Origin: CAVVAL01 sp963742725
GTDB taxonomy: Bacteria; Actinomycetota; Actinomycetes; Mycobacteriales; Cryptosporangiaceae
NCBI GenBank assembly: GCA_963742725.1
Contig: CAVUMX010000003.1
Location: forward strand, 992,001 to 1,056,000
Direction: 5' to 3'
Length of the DNA stretch: 64,000 nucleotides
Shown: positions 30,929 to 38,586 of the stretch, one piece after another
How the letters are laid out: each line of letters starts with the position of its first letter
Position numbering within the stretch: the first letter of the stretch is position 1
Translations under genes and position numbers: made by a program
The notes under the pieces: generated by a model
Database searches by the model: none
What the model was told of the DNA's origin: nothing
The model's input: the letters and a program-made list of their open reading frames with translations, nothing else

Positions 30929-32091
30929 GCGTCGGGCGCCACCACCTGGGCGTAGCCGCGCCCGTCGCGGGTGAGCCCCGCCCGCAGGCCCTGGCCCGCC
31001 AGCCGTGCCCACGTCTCGAACACGGCGCCGCCCGGGGCGCACGCCGCGCGGGAATCGCCCGGCGGGATCAGGACGGCCGTCATACGCGCCGGCACCGGCA
31101 CCGGCTTCCACGCCGCGACGATCTCGGCCAGGCGTTTGCCGGCCGGCTTGACCCGCTGGTCGACCGTGATGAGCCCCAGGTCGTACTCCCGCTCCGGGAA
31201 GTCGACGAGCGCGCGGTCGATGTCGTGCGAGCACCACCACGTGACGCCCCACAACCGCTCGCACGTCAGCGCGTTGGCCACGGTCGCCTCGGCGAAGTCG
31301 GCCGCGCGGTCGGCGTGGATGTCCGGTGCCGGCGCGCCGACCTCCTGGAGCCACACCAGCCGGTCGGGATCCTCGGCCCAGGCGTGCGCCAGCTCGATGA
31401 GGTACTCGGCGTGGTGCTCGGTGGCGGCGCCGTCCGGCCCGTGCCGCTCGGACGTCCCGTTGAACACCCACGAGTGGACGGTCGTCGCGTCGCCGAGCGT
31501 CGCCGCGTGCGTCGGGGTGAACGGGTGCCCCGGCTCGTACCAGACAGCGTCGTACTCCGAATGCGTGTGTAGCCGCCCCGGCGCGGCCTCCTCGCACGTC
31601 TCCAGGAGGTAGTCGAGCCACTGCTCGGCCGCCTTCTCCGTGAGCGGGTTCTCGCCGACGTGCAGGTTCACCTCGTTGCCGAGGGTGATGCCGAGGAAGT
31701 TCCGCCGGGTGTGCAGCGCCTCGGCGAGGGTCCGGATGTAGTGGGCCTGGCCGGCCATCACCGCCATGTCGGTGAACAGGTTGCGGCGGTGCCAGGTCTG
31801 CGTCCAGGCGGGCAGGAAGTCGAAGCTGGACAGGTGGCCCTGGAGCGCGTCGACGTTCACGTCGAGCCCGCGTTCGCCGGCCGCGTCGACCACGGCCAGG
31901 AGCTGGTCCACGGCCGCCTCGCGGATGACGCCCCGGTTCGGCTGGAACACGGGCCACAGCGGGAAGACGCGGACGTGGTCGAGGCCCAGCCCGGCGATGG
32001 CGTCGAGGTCGGCGCGGACGTCGTCCAGGTCGAAGTCGAGCCAGTGGTGGAACCAGCCCTGCGACGGCGTGTAGTTGACCCCGAACCTCAC
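30925..32091 (-). CDS. Clan-A glycoside hydrolase (cellulase/beta-mannanase-like), cytoplasmic
   Basis: The protein of about 388 residues begins VRFGVNYTPSQGWFHHWLDF, typical of actinobacterial glycosidases tied to sugar ABC operons. The TIM-barrel acid/base is the Glu of GITLGNEVN (near 153) and the nucleophile is the Glu of LVWLQEVGAP (near 265). There is no signal peptide, so it cleaves imported oligosaccharides. GTG 32091 overlaps the stop of the upstream permease (GTGA). The exact GH family and the sugar cannot be told from sequence reading. Confidence 0.85.
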   Translation of the reverse strand: MRFGVNYTPSQGWFHHWLDFDLDDVRADLDAIAGLGLDHVRVFPLWPVFQPNRGVIREAAVDQLLAVVDAAGERGLDVNVDALQGHLSSFDFLPAWTQTWHRRNLFTDMAVMAGQAHYIRTLAEALHTRRNFLGITLGNEVNLHVGENPLTEKAAEQWLDYLLETCEEAAPGRLHTHSEYDAVWYEPGHPFTPTHAATLGDATTVHSWVFNGTSERHGPDGAATEHHAEYLIELAHAWAEDPDRLVWLQEVGAPAPDIHADRAADFAEATVANALTCERLWGVTWWCSHDIDRALVDFPEREYDLGLITVDQRVKPAGKRLAEIVAAWKPVPVPARMTAVLIPPGDSRAACAPGGAVFETWARLAGQGLRAGLTRDGRGYAQVVAPDA

Positions 32092-32900
32092 CCCTTCACC
32101 GCGCCTTCGCCGGCGCCGCGGAAGAAGTACCGCTGCAGGCAGACGAAGAGCGTGAGCAGCGGCGCCACCGCGATGATCGTGCCGGCCGCGACCAGGCGCT
32201 GGTCGCTGGCGAAGGTGCCCTGGAGATAGTTGAGCCCGATCGTGAGCGTGTAGTTGCCGGGGTCGCGCAGGACGATGAGCGGCCACAGGAAGTCGTCCCA
32301 GCTGAACATGAACGACAGTATCGCCACGACGGCAAGCGTTCCGCCCGCGGACGGCAACGCCACGCGGGTGAATCGTTGCCAGGTGTTCGCGCCGTCGATC
32401 AGCGCGGCCTCCTCCACCGCCCGCGACTGGCGCGAGAACGCGTTGCGCATCAGCAGGACGTTGAGCGCGGCCACCGCCCCGGGCAGCACCACGGCGACGA
32501 GCGTGTCGTCGAGGCGGAGCGACCGCATCATGAGGAACAGCGAGATCATGATCGCCTCGCCCGGGACCAGCAGGCTCAGGACGAACGCGCCGAGCGCCGC
32601 CCGCCGCCCCCTGAACGGCAGCCGGGCCAGGGCGTACCCGGCCATCGCCGCGCCCGCGCAGTTCAGCGCGACGTTCGCCACGGCCACGAGCAGCGAGTTC
32701 AGCGCGAACCGCCACACCGGGACGACCTCGGCGACCCGCGTGTAGTTCCGGACGGTCGGTTCGAGCGGGAACAGCTGCGGCGGGTTGCTGTAGATGTCCT
32801 CGCCGAGGCCCTTCAGTGACGTCGACAGCTGCCACAGGAACGGACCGACGCACAGCAGCAGGATCGCGACGAGCGCGACGTAGCGGAGAGCCCTCTTCAC
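32088..32900 (-). CDS. Sugar ABC transporter permease, MalG/AraQ type
   Basis: The protein of about 270 residues has six helices and the EAA loop EEAALIDGANTWQRFTRVALP, which docks the ATPase. The start is GTG 32900, overlapping the previous permease stop (GTGA). It works with the MalF-type partner and the lipoprotein at 33856-35124. The ATPase is not in the operon. In actinomycetes such transporters commonly share MsiK, which is family knowledge and not visible here. Confidence 0.94.
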   Translation of the reverse strand: MKRALRYVALVAILLLCVGPFLWQLSTSLKGLGEDIYSNPPQLFPLEPTVRNYTRVAEVVPVWRFALNSLLVAVANVALNCAGAAMAGYALARLPFRGRRAALGAFVLSLLVPGEAIMISLFLMMRSLRLDDTLVAVVLPGAVAALNVLLMRNAFSRQSRAVEEAALIDGANTWQRFTRVALPSAGGTLAVVAILSFMFSWDDFLWPLIVLRDPGNYTLTIGLNYLQGTFASDQRLVAAGTIIAVAPLLTLFVCLQRYFFRGAGEGAVKG

Positions 32901-33874
32901 TCCACGTCCTCGGCGCGGTTGAGCCGCATCGTCACCAGCAGGAGCCCCAGCGTCAAGGCGAACAGCACCAGGCTCAACGCGGACGCGTACCCCAGCTCGC
33001 CGGAGAGCCCGGTGCCGACCTGGCGGATCAGCATGACCAGCGTCGTGTCGGCGCCGGCCGGACCGCCGGACGCGCCGGACAGCAGGTACACCTCGGAGAA
33101 CACCCGGAACGCCGCCACCGCCGACAGCGCCGCGACCAGCACCATCGTCGAGCGGACGGCCGGCACGGTGACCGACAGGAATCGCCGCACCGGCCCCGCG
33201 CCGTCCATCGCGGCCGCCTCGTGCAGGTCCTTGGAGACGTTCGCCAGCGCGGCGAGGTACACGATCATGTAGTACCCGAGGCCCTTCCAGACCGTCACGA
33301 GCATGGCGCTGGCCAGCAGCAGCCACTCGTCCGTCAGGAACGGCACCGGCTCGCTCACCACCCCCAGCGTCGTGAGGACGCTGTTCACCAGGCCACGGCT
33401 GTCCAGCAGCCACGTCCAGATCAGCCCCACGACGACCATCGACGCCACGACCGGCGTGTAGAACGCCGTCCGGAAGAACGCGATGCCCGGTACCTGCTTC
33501 TGGACGAGCAGCGCGAGCAGCAGCGGCAGCAGCACCAGCGCCGGCACGACGCCGACGACGTACATGGTGCTGTTGCGCAGGGCCGTCCAGAACAGCGGGT
33601 CGCCGACCATCCGGTCGAAGTTGGCGCCGCCGGTGAACGTGCCGCCGCCGAGCACGCGGGCGTCCGTGAACGCCAGCACCAGCGTGTTGAGGAACGGGTA
33701 CAGGCTGAACGAGACGACCACCGCGAGGCCCGGGGCCAGGAACAGCCACGGCGTGGTCCGCGCGTGCCGCCTGATGACCGGCCCGCCGGTTCGGGCGAGG
33801 TTTCGGTCGTCATAGCGACCGAAACCTCGCCCAGATGGGCCGCGGCGGCCGCGGGTCAGAGGAGCGAGTTGCAC
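32897..33874 (-). CDS. Sugar ABC transporter permease, MalF/UgpA type
   Basis: The membrane part begins ARTTPWLFLAPGLAVVVSF and contains the EAA loop HEAAAMDGAGPVRRFLSVTV. The start is uncertain. The only in-frame start before the first helix is GTG 33874, which overlaps the lipoprotein gene by 19 nt, lacks a good ribosome site and puts a perfect 40-nt hairpin into the coding region. After the hairpin no ATG, GTG or TTG occurs before helix 1. An ATG at 33813 is in another frame. Function as the MalG partner is clear, but the first 30 or so residues are not. Confidence 0.88.
   Translation of the reverse strand: MQLAPLTRGRRGPSGRGFGRYDDRNLARTGGPVIRRHARTTPWLFLAPGLAVVVSFSLYPFLNTLVLAFTDARVLGGGTFTGGANFDRMVGDPLFWTALRNSTMYVVGVVPALVLLPLLLALLVQKQVPGIAFFRTAFYTPVVASMVVVGLIWTWLLDSRGLVNSVLTTLGVVSEPVPFLTDEWLLLASAMLVTVWKGLGYYMIVYLAALANVSKDLHEAAAMDGAGPVRRFLSVTVPAVRSTMVLVAALSAVAAFRVFSEVYLLSGASGGPAGADTTLVMLIRQVGTGLSGELGYASALSLVLFALTLGLLLVTMRLNRAEDVE
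33793..33832. repeat. Perfect 17-bp inverted repeat between lipoprotein and permease genes
   Basis: The arms GGGCGAGGTTTCGGTCG and CGACCGAAACCTCGCCC are exact complements around a 6-nt loop (TCATAG). On the minus-strand transcript this hairpin begins 24 nt after the lipoprotein stop. Hairpins here often protect the binding-protein mRNA or cut transcription of the permeases, but an operator or a REP-like element is also possible. Confidence 0.85.
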
Positions 33875-35124
33875 TTCGCCACGGCGTCGTCGAGGGCCTT
33901 CTTCGCCGGCTTCTTACCGAGCATCGCGGCGGCCACCTCCTGCTGGAGCGTGTCCTTCATCTGCTCGCTGAGCTGCGTCGGCGTGTAGTTGACGGCCGTC
34001 CTGAGCTGTGCGGCGGCGGCGACCCGGACGCGCCCGACGTCCGTACCGCCGTCGGTGGTGAAGTACGGATCCTCCAGCGTGCCCGCGCTGCTCGGGAAGA
34101 TCGTGACGATCTTGGCGAACGCGAGCTGGTTCTCGGCGTTGGTCACGAACCGCGCGAACGCCAGCGCCGTCGCCCGGTTCTTGCCGTGCGCCGCGACCGA
34201 CATCCCCTGCAGGTACATGTTCGCGTTGCCCGTGTTGGTGATCGTCTTCGTGATGCCGACGTTCTTGTACAGGCCCGGCGCGTTCGTGCGGAAGTTGTCC
34301 AGGTCGTACCCGGACCCGGGGCTGAGCGCGACCTGCTGTGCCATGAACTTCGCGCCGCTGCCGGTGTAGGTCTGGGTCAGCGCCTCCGGCAGCAGGGCCT
34401 TGGCGTCGTACAGCTGCTTGTACATCTCGACCAGCTCGACGCCCTTGGGGTCGTTGAACGTGAACTTCGTGCCGGCCTCGTTCATCAGCGGCACGCCGTA
34501 GAGCCCGAAGTCCTCGATGTTCGGCGTCTGGCCGAGCATCGCGATCTTCTTCTTCGACATCGCCAGGGCCTGGTCGCGCAGCTCCGTGTACGTCGTCGGC
34601 GGCTTGTTCGGATCGAGCCCGCCCCTGCGGAACAGCTCCTTGTTGTAGAAGACCGGCCCGGTGTTGAGGTACCACGGGTAGGCGTAGGTGCCGGACTTCT
34701 TGTCCGGGGGCGCGAATCCGGTCCAGGAGTTCGGCAGGTAGTCGGTCTTCGCCTCCGGCGTCGCCTTGTCCAGGTCGATCAGCAGCCCGGCCTTGGCGAG
34801 GGGGTACCCGAGGTCCGGCGTCGTGTTGAGGACGTCCGGCAGCGCGTCGGCCGCCGCGTCCGCCTGGAGCTTGTCGGCGTATCCGTCGGCCGGCTGGTCC
34901 ACCCAGTTGACCTTCGTGCCCGGGTACTTCTTCTCGAAGTCCGCGACGACGCCGTTGAAGTAGTCGGCGAACTTCTCGCGCAGGTTCCACGTCTGGAACG
35001 TGATGCTGCCCTTCACCTCGCCCGGGATCCGGCCCTGCGGCGCGGTCTCCGAACTGGTGTCGCCGAGTCCGCACGCGGACAGGGATAACGCAGCGACCGT
35101 GGCGAGGATGACGAGTCGGCGCAT
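33856..35124 (-). CDS. Sugar ABC transporter substrate-binding lipoprotein (UgpB/MalE family)
   Basis: The protein has about 422 residues, with lipoprotein signal RRLVILATVAALSLSAC and mature start GLGDTSSE. Family marks include KGSITFQTWN, YADKLQADAAADALPDVLN, YAYPWYLNTGPVFYNKELF and VTNAENQLAFAKIVTIFPSS. It captures an oligosaccharide or sugar for the two permeases downstream. The ATG at 35124 has AGGAG 6 nt upstream. A TTA codon occurs at codon 13 (35086-35088) in the signal peptide. TTGACA at 35244-35239 (minus strand) could be its -35 element. Confidence 0.92.
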   Translation of the reverse strand: MRRLVILATVAALSLSACGLGDTSSETAPQGRIPGEVKGSITFQTWNLREKFADYFNGVVADFEKKYPGTKVNWVDQPADGYADKLQADAAADALPDVLNTTPDLGYPLAKAGLLIDLDKATPEAKTDYLPNSWTGFAPPDKKSGTYAYPWYLNTGPVFYNKELFRRGGLDPNKPPTTYTELRDQALAMSKKKIAMLGQTPNIEDFGLYGVPLMNEAGTKFTFNDPKGVELVEMYKQLYDAKALLPEALTQTYTGSGAKFMAQQVALSPGSGYDLDNFRTNAPGLYKNVGITKTITNTGNANMYLQGMSVAAHGKNRATALAFARFVTNAENQLAFAKIVTIFPSSAGTLEDPYFTTDGGTDVGRVRVAAAAQLRTAVNYTPTQLSEQMKDTLQQEVAAAMLGKKPAKKALDDAVAKCNSLL

Positions 35125-35568
35125 CGAGGCTCCTTCGCAAGGCATGCCGGCGGCGGAGCGGCACGCCGGAGCGGGAGCGGCACGGTCGCCGGACATCGTT
35201 GTCAGCAGGGCTCTGACCGTGCCGTTCCCGACACGCTCTGTCAAGACTTACCGCCCTAATTCCTGACTTGCCTGGTTCCCACCCGCACCGTGCCCCGCCT
35301 GTGCGCACCCGCCCGCCGCCCCGCCCGCACCGCGCCCTGCCGCCCGGCGCCCGCGCGCGCCCGCCGCCGACCGCGGCCCCCCGGGCCGCCCGCACCGCGC
35401 CCTGCCGCCCGTCGCCCCGTCGCCGCCCACCTTCGGACTTTTGAGGGTTCGGGCGGTCGCGCGACCCTCAAAAGTCCGAAACTGCGGGGTGGCGGGCCGG
35501 CTGTGGGGTGGCGGGGCCGGCGGTCGCGGGCGGGTGGGCGGGTGGCGGTGGGCTGCCACTGTGGTCCG
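35125..35568. other. Intergenic region with a perfect 17-bp inverted repeat (35432-35480)
   Basis: No credible gene is present. A TTGACA-like -35 for the sugar operon lies at 35239-35244 (minus). From about 35280 to 35430 the DNA is low-complexity C/G. At 35432-35448 and 35464-35480 the arms TTCGGACTTTTGAGGGT and ACCCTCAAAAGTCCGAA are exact complements with a 15-nt loop. Ahead of VanZ it could act as a terminator or as a mobile REP-like element. Confidence 0.75.
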
Positions 35569-36120
35569 GTGGCGGCGGTCTGGTTGTGGCGTACGGAGCT
35601 GGCGATCGGCTTCGCGGTGACCGTGACGGTCTTCGTGCTGGCGTGGCGCTGGCGGTACGGTCGCCGGCTGGCGGCGGGGGACGGTGCCCCGGTCGCGTTC
35701 CGGCGGTCGCTGGCCGAGGTCGGCGCCGTCGTCGGCACGCTGCCGTGGATCGTCATGACGATGTGGCCGGATCCGGTCGCCGCGCGGCGGCTCAGCCTGG
35801 TCCCGATCCGCGACCTGCTCAGCCTCGATCCGGCGGCGCTCCCGGTGCAGATCGGCGGGAACCTCATGGTGCTGGCGGCACTCGGCTTCTGCCTGCCGGT
35901 GCGCTACCCGGCGATGGCGGCGCCGGCCCGGATCCTGCTGGTCGCGGTGCCCGCCTCGACCGCGATCGAGGTCCTCCAGTACGCGCTCGACCTCGGACGG
36001 GTGTCCGCTGTGGACGACGTCCTCGTCAACACGCTCGGCGCCGTGCTCGCGGCCCTCCTGTCGCGCCGCTGGTGGGCACCGGCGGTCAGTAGTTCCGCCA
36101 CGACATCGGCACACCCGTGA
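35569..36120 (+). CDS. VanZ-family membrane protein
   Basis: The protein has about 183 residues, with four or five predicted helices. It shows the VanZ pattern: LSLVPIRDLLSLDP, GGNLMVLAALGFCLPVRYP and STAIEVLQYALDLGRVSAVDDVLVNTLG. The founding member gives low-level teicoplanin resistance in enterococci. In actinomycetes the family is widespread and its role is unknown. GTG 35569 is chosen because it starts just before helix 1, and the longer reading frame upstream is low-complexity. Its 3' end overlaps a TolB-like remnant on the other strand by 35 bp. Confidence 0.8.
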   Translation: MAAVWLWRTELAIGFAVTVTVFVLAWRWRYGRRLAAGDGAPVAFRRSLAEVGAVVGTLPWIVMTMWPDPVAARRLSLVPIRDLLSLDPAALPVQIGGNLMVLAALGFCLPVRYPAMAAPARILLVAVPASTAIEVLQYALDLGRVSAVDDVLVNTLGAVLAALLSRRWWAPAVSSSATTSAHP

Positions 36121-36388
36121 CGCCGGTCGACCGGGGGTGGCGGCCGTACTCGTGCATGATGCCGATCGTCGTCCTGGACGCTGTGCCGTGGCTGTAGGCG
36201 ATGCGGGCGCCGTTGGGGGAGTGGACCGGATGGTCCTCGGCGACGGACGGCGTGTCCGTCAGCCGGCGCAGGTACCGGCCGTCGGCGTGGATCGACCACA
36301 GATCGTGGTCGGTGGAGTCCGGGCTGACGATGCTTGCGGCGCTGAACACGATCCGCTCGCCGACAGGCACCCAGTCGAGCCCGCGCTT
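36086..36388 (-). pseudogene. C-terminal remnant of a TolB/PD40-type propeller protein
   Basis: About 100 residues with two or three PD40-like units: LDWVPVGERIVFSA, HDLWSIHADGRYLRRLTDTP and HSPNGARIAYSHGTA. A complete protein of this kind has at least six blades. The upstream side is occupied by the protease gene and its terminator, so the N-terminal part is gone and no proper start remains. It looks like a decaying fragment that overlaps the VanZ gene end. Confidence 0.65.
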
Positions 36389-36429
36389 CTCCGTCAGGGA
36401 CGACGTATGTCGAGATCGGGCTCGTGGTG

Positions 36430-36465
36430 CCGGGGTGCCGCCGCGACAAGGCGGCGGCACCCCGG
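36430..36465 (-). terminator. Hairpin terminator after the zinc protease gene
   Basis: A perfect 15-bp stem (CCGGGGTGCCGCCGC and its complement) with a 6-nt loop begins 8 nt beyond the protease stop on the minus strand. Confidence 0.85.
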
Positions 36466-36472
36466 CCGGGTC

Positions 36473-38398
36473 TTACGGCTTGGAGCGCGGGCTGTCCGGG
36501 CCCAGGGTGTCGATGAACTCGTGGGTCTCGTGGACGGCGCTGCTCGCGCGGGCGGCCCGTGCGGTCGTCGCGATCTCCTTCGTGACGGCGTCGGCGGGGA
36601 GGCCGACCTCCTTGGCGCCCTCGGCCACCTTGCGGTACGCGTTCTGCGCGTGGACGTGCGCGGTCCGGTACTCGTGCCGGGTGAGCGCGGCCTTGGCCTG
36701 GCCGAGCAGCCGGTCTGCGGCGGCGAGCTCGTCGGCGGCCTTGGCGGCGTCCGGGTCGGCGAGGACCTTGGCGGCCAGCCGGTTCGCGGCCTCGTTGTAG
36801 GCGGCGATCAGGAACCGGTCGCTGTTGTCCTGGTCGAACTGGCTGAAGTCCCAGTTGAGGTCGATGTAGCTCATCATCGAGTTGGACTCGTCGCCGGCCC
36901 ACGCGAAGAAGAACTCGTCGCCCGGGCCGTAGTCGACGCCGCTGGTGCTGTCGTAGCCGTCGTGCGGGTGGCTCATGCCGACGTGGTGGCCGACCTCGTG
37001 GATGAGCGTCGTCGTCAGCCCGTACCCGGCCTGGACGATCTCGGGGGAGACGAACGCGAACACGTACGACTGGGTGCCGTCGCGGTAGTTGTCGTCGGCG
37101 AACCCGAGCGCCGGGGAGCCGACGCCCTCGTCGATGGCGTAGTTGAAGATCGGCAGCTCGTAGTCGACGCGGCCGGCGTCGTCCTTGGTGCGCCGCAGCT
37201 GGAACGTGTTCTGGAGGAAGACGTTCGCGAACGGCGGGTACCCCAGTTCGGGGTAGCAGGAGACGTCCTTGAGCAGGTCGAGGTAGCAGCGCTTGGCGTC
37301 GCCGGTGTACGGCAGGTCCTGGTTGTCGTAGTCGAGCGTGTTGCGCCACCGCAGCTCGCTCAGCTCGTCGGTGAGCAGCTTCGGCTTGATGTACTTCTGC
37401 GACGCGTTGACGCCGGTCCAGCCCTCGTACGTGTTGCTGTCGATGTTGATCGACCGCGGCGGCTCGGTGGTCGGCAGCTCGACCGGGTACAGCGGCGAGG
37501 TGGTGAACAGCAGGTTCAGCGCGACGTACCGGGTGATCTTCGCGAGGTCGCCGGTGAGCGCGGCCGGGGCCCGGTACCCGCCGGCCCGGTACTCCCAGGT
37601 CGGCGGCATGCGGTAGTCCTCGACGCCGTTCTCGTCCAGGTCGGGGGTGTCGACGTTCCAGTTCTGCGTCCAGGACTCCGGCCCGGCGGACAGGTCGTGG
37701 AACCACACGCGCCGGCTCGACCCGAGCCCGTTCTCCTCGTCCTTGGCCGTCGTGCCGCCCCAGGCGATCAGCTTGCGGCTGTCACGCTGGACGCCGAAGT
37801 TGTAGCCGGTGTCCGGGTCGGGCTCGTCCGTCTTGGTGTAGACGTGGTGCTTGAAGTCGGCGCGGCCATACCAGTTGACGAAGAAGATCGTGTTGCGCCG
37901 GGTGTCGACGCCGGCCGGCGGGTTCAGCGCCAGCCACCGCTCCACGCTGGGCGCGTCGATCTCGTGGTTGCCGGCCACGTCGAGCACGTTCTTCTGCTGC
38001 GCGTTGTACGCGGTCTGGTACTCCGTGAGCGGCGCCGGCTTCGCGAGGCGCTTCAGCTCGCCGAAGAACCGGTTCTCGTACGCGGCGGCGGTGTAGCGGA
38101 CCGAGTAGTCGTAGGTGTAGGTGAGGCCCAGCTTCTCGGTGGTGCCGTACGCGAGCCGCGACCGGACGACGGGCTCGTACGTCTTCGGCAGCGCGGCGAG
38201 GTACGGCGAGCGCTTGACCTGCGCCTCCGAGTACCCGAGGAACACGACGTTGACCGGCACGCGCTCGGTGAGCGTCGGCTGCCCGCCCGGGTCGAGGTGC
38301 TCGAACGGCGCCGCCAGCGCCGGCGTGCCGGGCATCAGCGCCACCGTCGTGACCGCCGCCGTCACGGCCGCGAGTAGCAGTGTGCGTGTCCGTCTCAT
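36473..38398 (-). CDS. Secreted zinc metalloprotease (HExxHxxGxxH)
   Basis: The protein has about 641 residues. A signal peptide (RRTRTLLLAAVTAAVTTVAL, cleavage near ALAAP) is followed by a long N-terminal region (VPVNVVFLGYSEAQV) with no name I can assign. The active site HEVGHHVGMSHPHD (near residue 470) has three His ligands and the catalytic Glu. The C-terminal part from about 565 is helical and Ala-rich. It acts outside the cell on unknown proteins. GAGGGGA lies before ATG 38398. It diverges from the PhoD gene across 188 bp that contain an inverted repeat. Confidence 0.88.
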   Translation of the reverse strand: MRRTRTLLLAAVTAAVTTVALMPGTPALAAPFEHLDPGGQPTLTERVPVNVVFLGYSEAQVKRSPYLAALPKTYEPVVRSRLAYGTTEKLGLTYTYDYSVRYTAAAYENRFFGELKRLAKPAPLTEYQTAYNAQQKNVLDVAGNHEIDAPSVERWLALNPPAGVDTRRNTIFFVNWYGRADFKHHVYTKTDEPDPDTGYNFGVQRDSRKLIAWGGTTAKDEENGLGSSRRVWFHDLSAGPESWTQNWNVDTPDLDENGVEDYRMPPTWEYRAGGYRAPAALTGDLAKITRYVALNLLFTTSPLYPVELPTTEPPRSINIDSNTYEGWTGVNASQKYIKPKLLTDELSELRWRNTLDYDNQDLPYTGDAKRCYLDLLKDVSCYPELGYPPFANVFLQNTFQLRRTKDDAGRVDYELPIFNYAIDEGVGSPALGFADDNYRDGTQSYVFAFVSPEIVQAGYGLTTTLIHEVGHHVGMSHPHDGYDSTSGVDYGPGDEFFFAWAGDESNSMMSYIDLNWDFSQFDQDNSDRFLIAAYNEAANRLAAKVLADPDAAKAADELAAADRLLGQAKAALTRHEYRTAHVHAQNAYRKVAEGAKEVGLPADAVTKEIATTARAARASSAVHETHEFIDTLGPDSPRSKP

Positions 38399-38471
38399 CG
38401 TTGAGTCCCCTCGGTTGGGTTCACCTGCCGCGTCGGCGAGGTTGCCAGGTGTGGCGGCCACCGTAAAGAGC

Positions 38472-38500
38472 CTGCCTGTCCGAAATGGACAGGGCGGCAG
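38472..38500. promoter_or_regulatory. Inverted repeat in the divergent protease/phosphatase promoter region
   Basis: CCTGTCC at 38475-38481 and GGACAGG at 38487-38493 form a 7-bp inverted repeat with a 5-nt spacer, and an outer CTGC/GCAG pair extends it. It is central between two divergent secreted-enzyme genes, so an operator is plausible. No regulator is known to me for this sequence. Confidence 0.4.
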
Positions 38501-38586
38501 GGATCGGGCCAGGTGGCGGTGAAACGTCACCGAGATTTGCTGAATAGTTACTCGCGAGTTCGGAAAAAGGCACCATACTGCGCGGC

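Noticed and set aside
33421..33813. ATG-started frame overlapping the MalF-type permease
   Set aside because: It is in another frame, Arg/Ser/Thr-rich and without helices. The permease frame alone carries the membrane and EAA-loop sequence.
34766..35266. Small plus-strand frames in the sugar-binding gene and its upstream region
   Set aside because: They have no ribosome site, no conserved pattern and lie antisense to a well-supported lipoprotein gene.
38419..38428. GTTCACCTGC before the protease and again at 46857 as PHO boxes
   Set aside because: PhoP boxes need at least two adjacent 11-bp repeats. Only single half-sites are present at both places.
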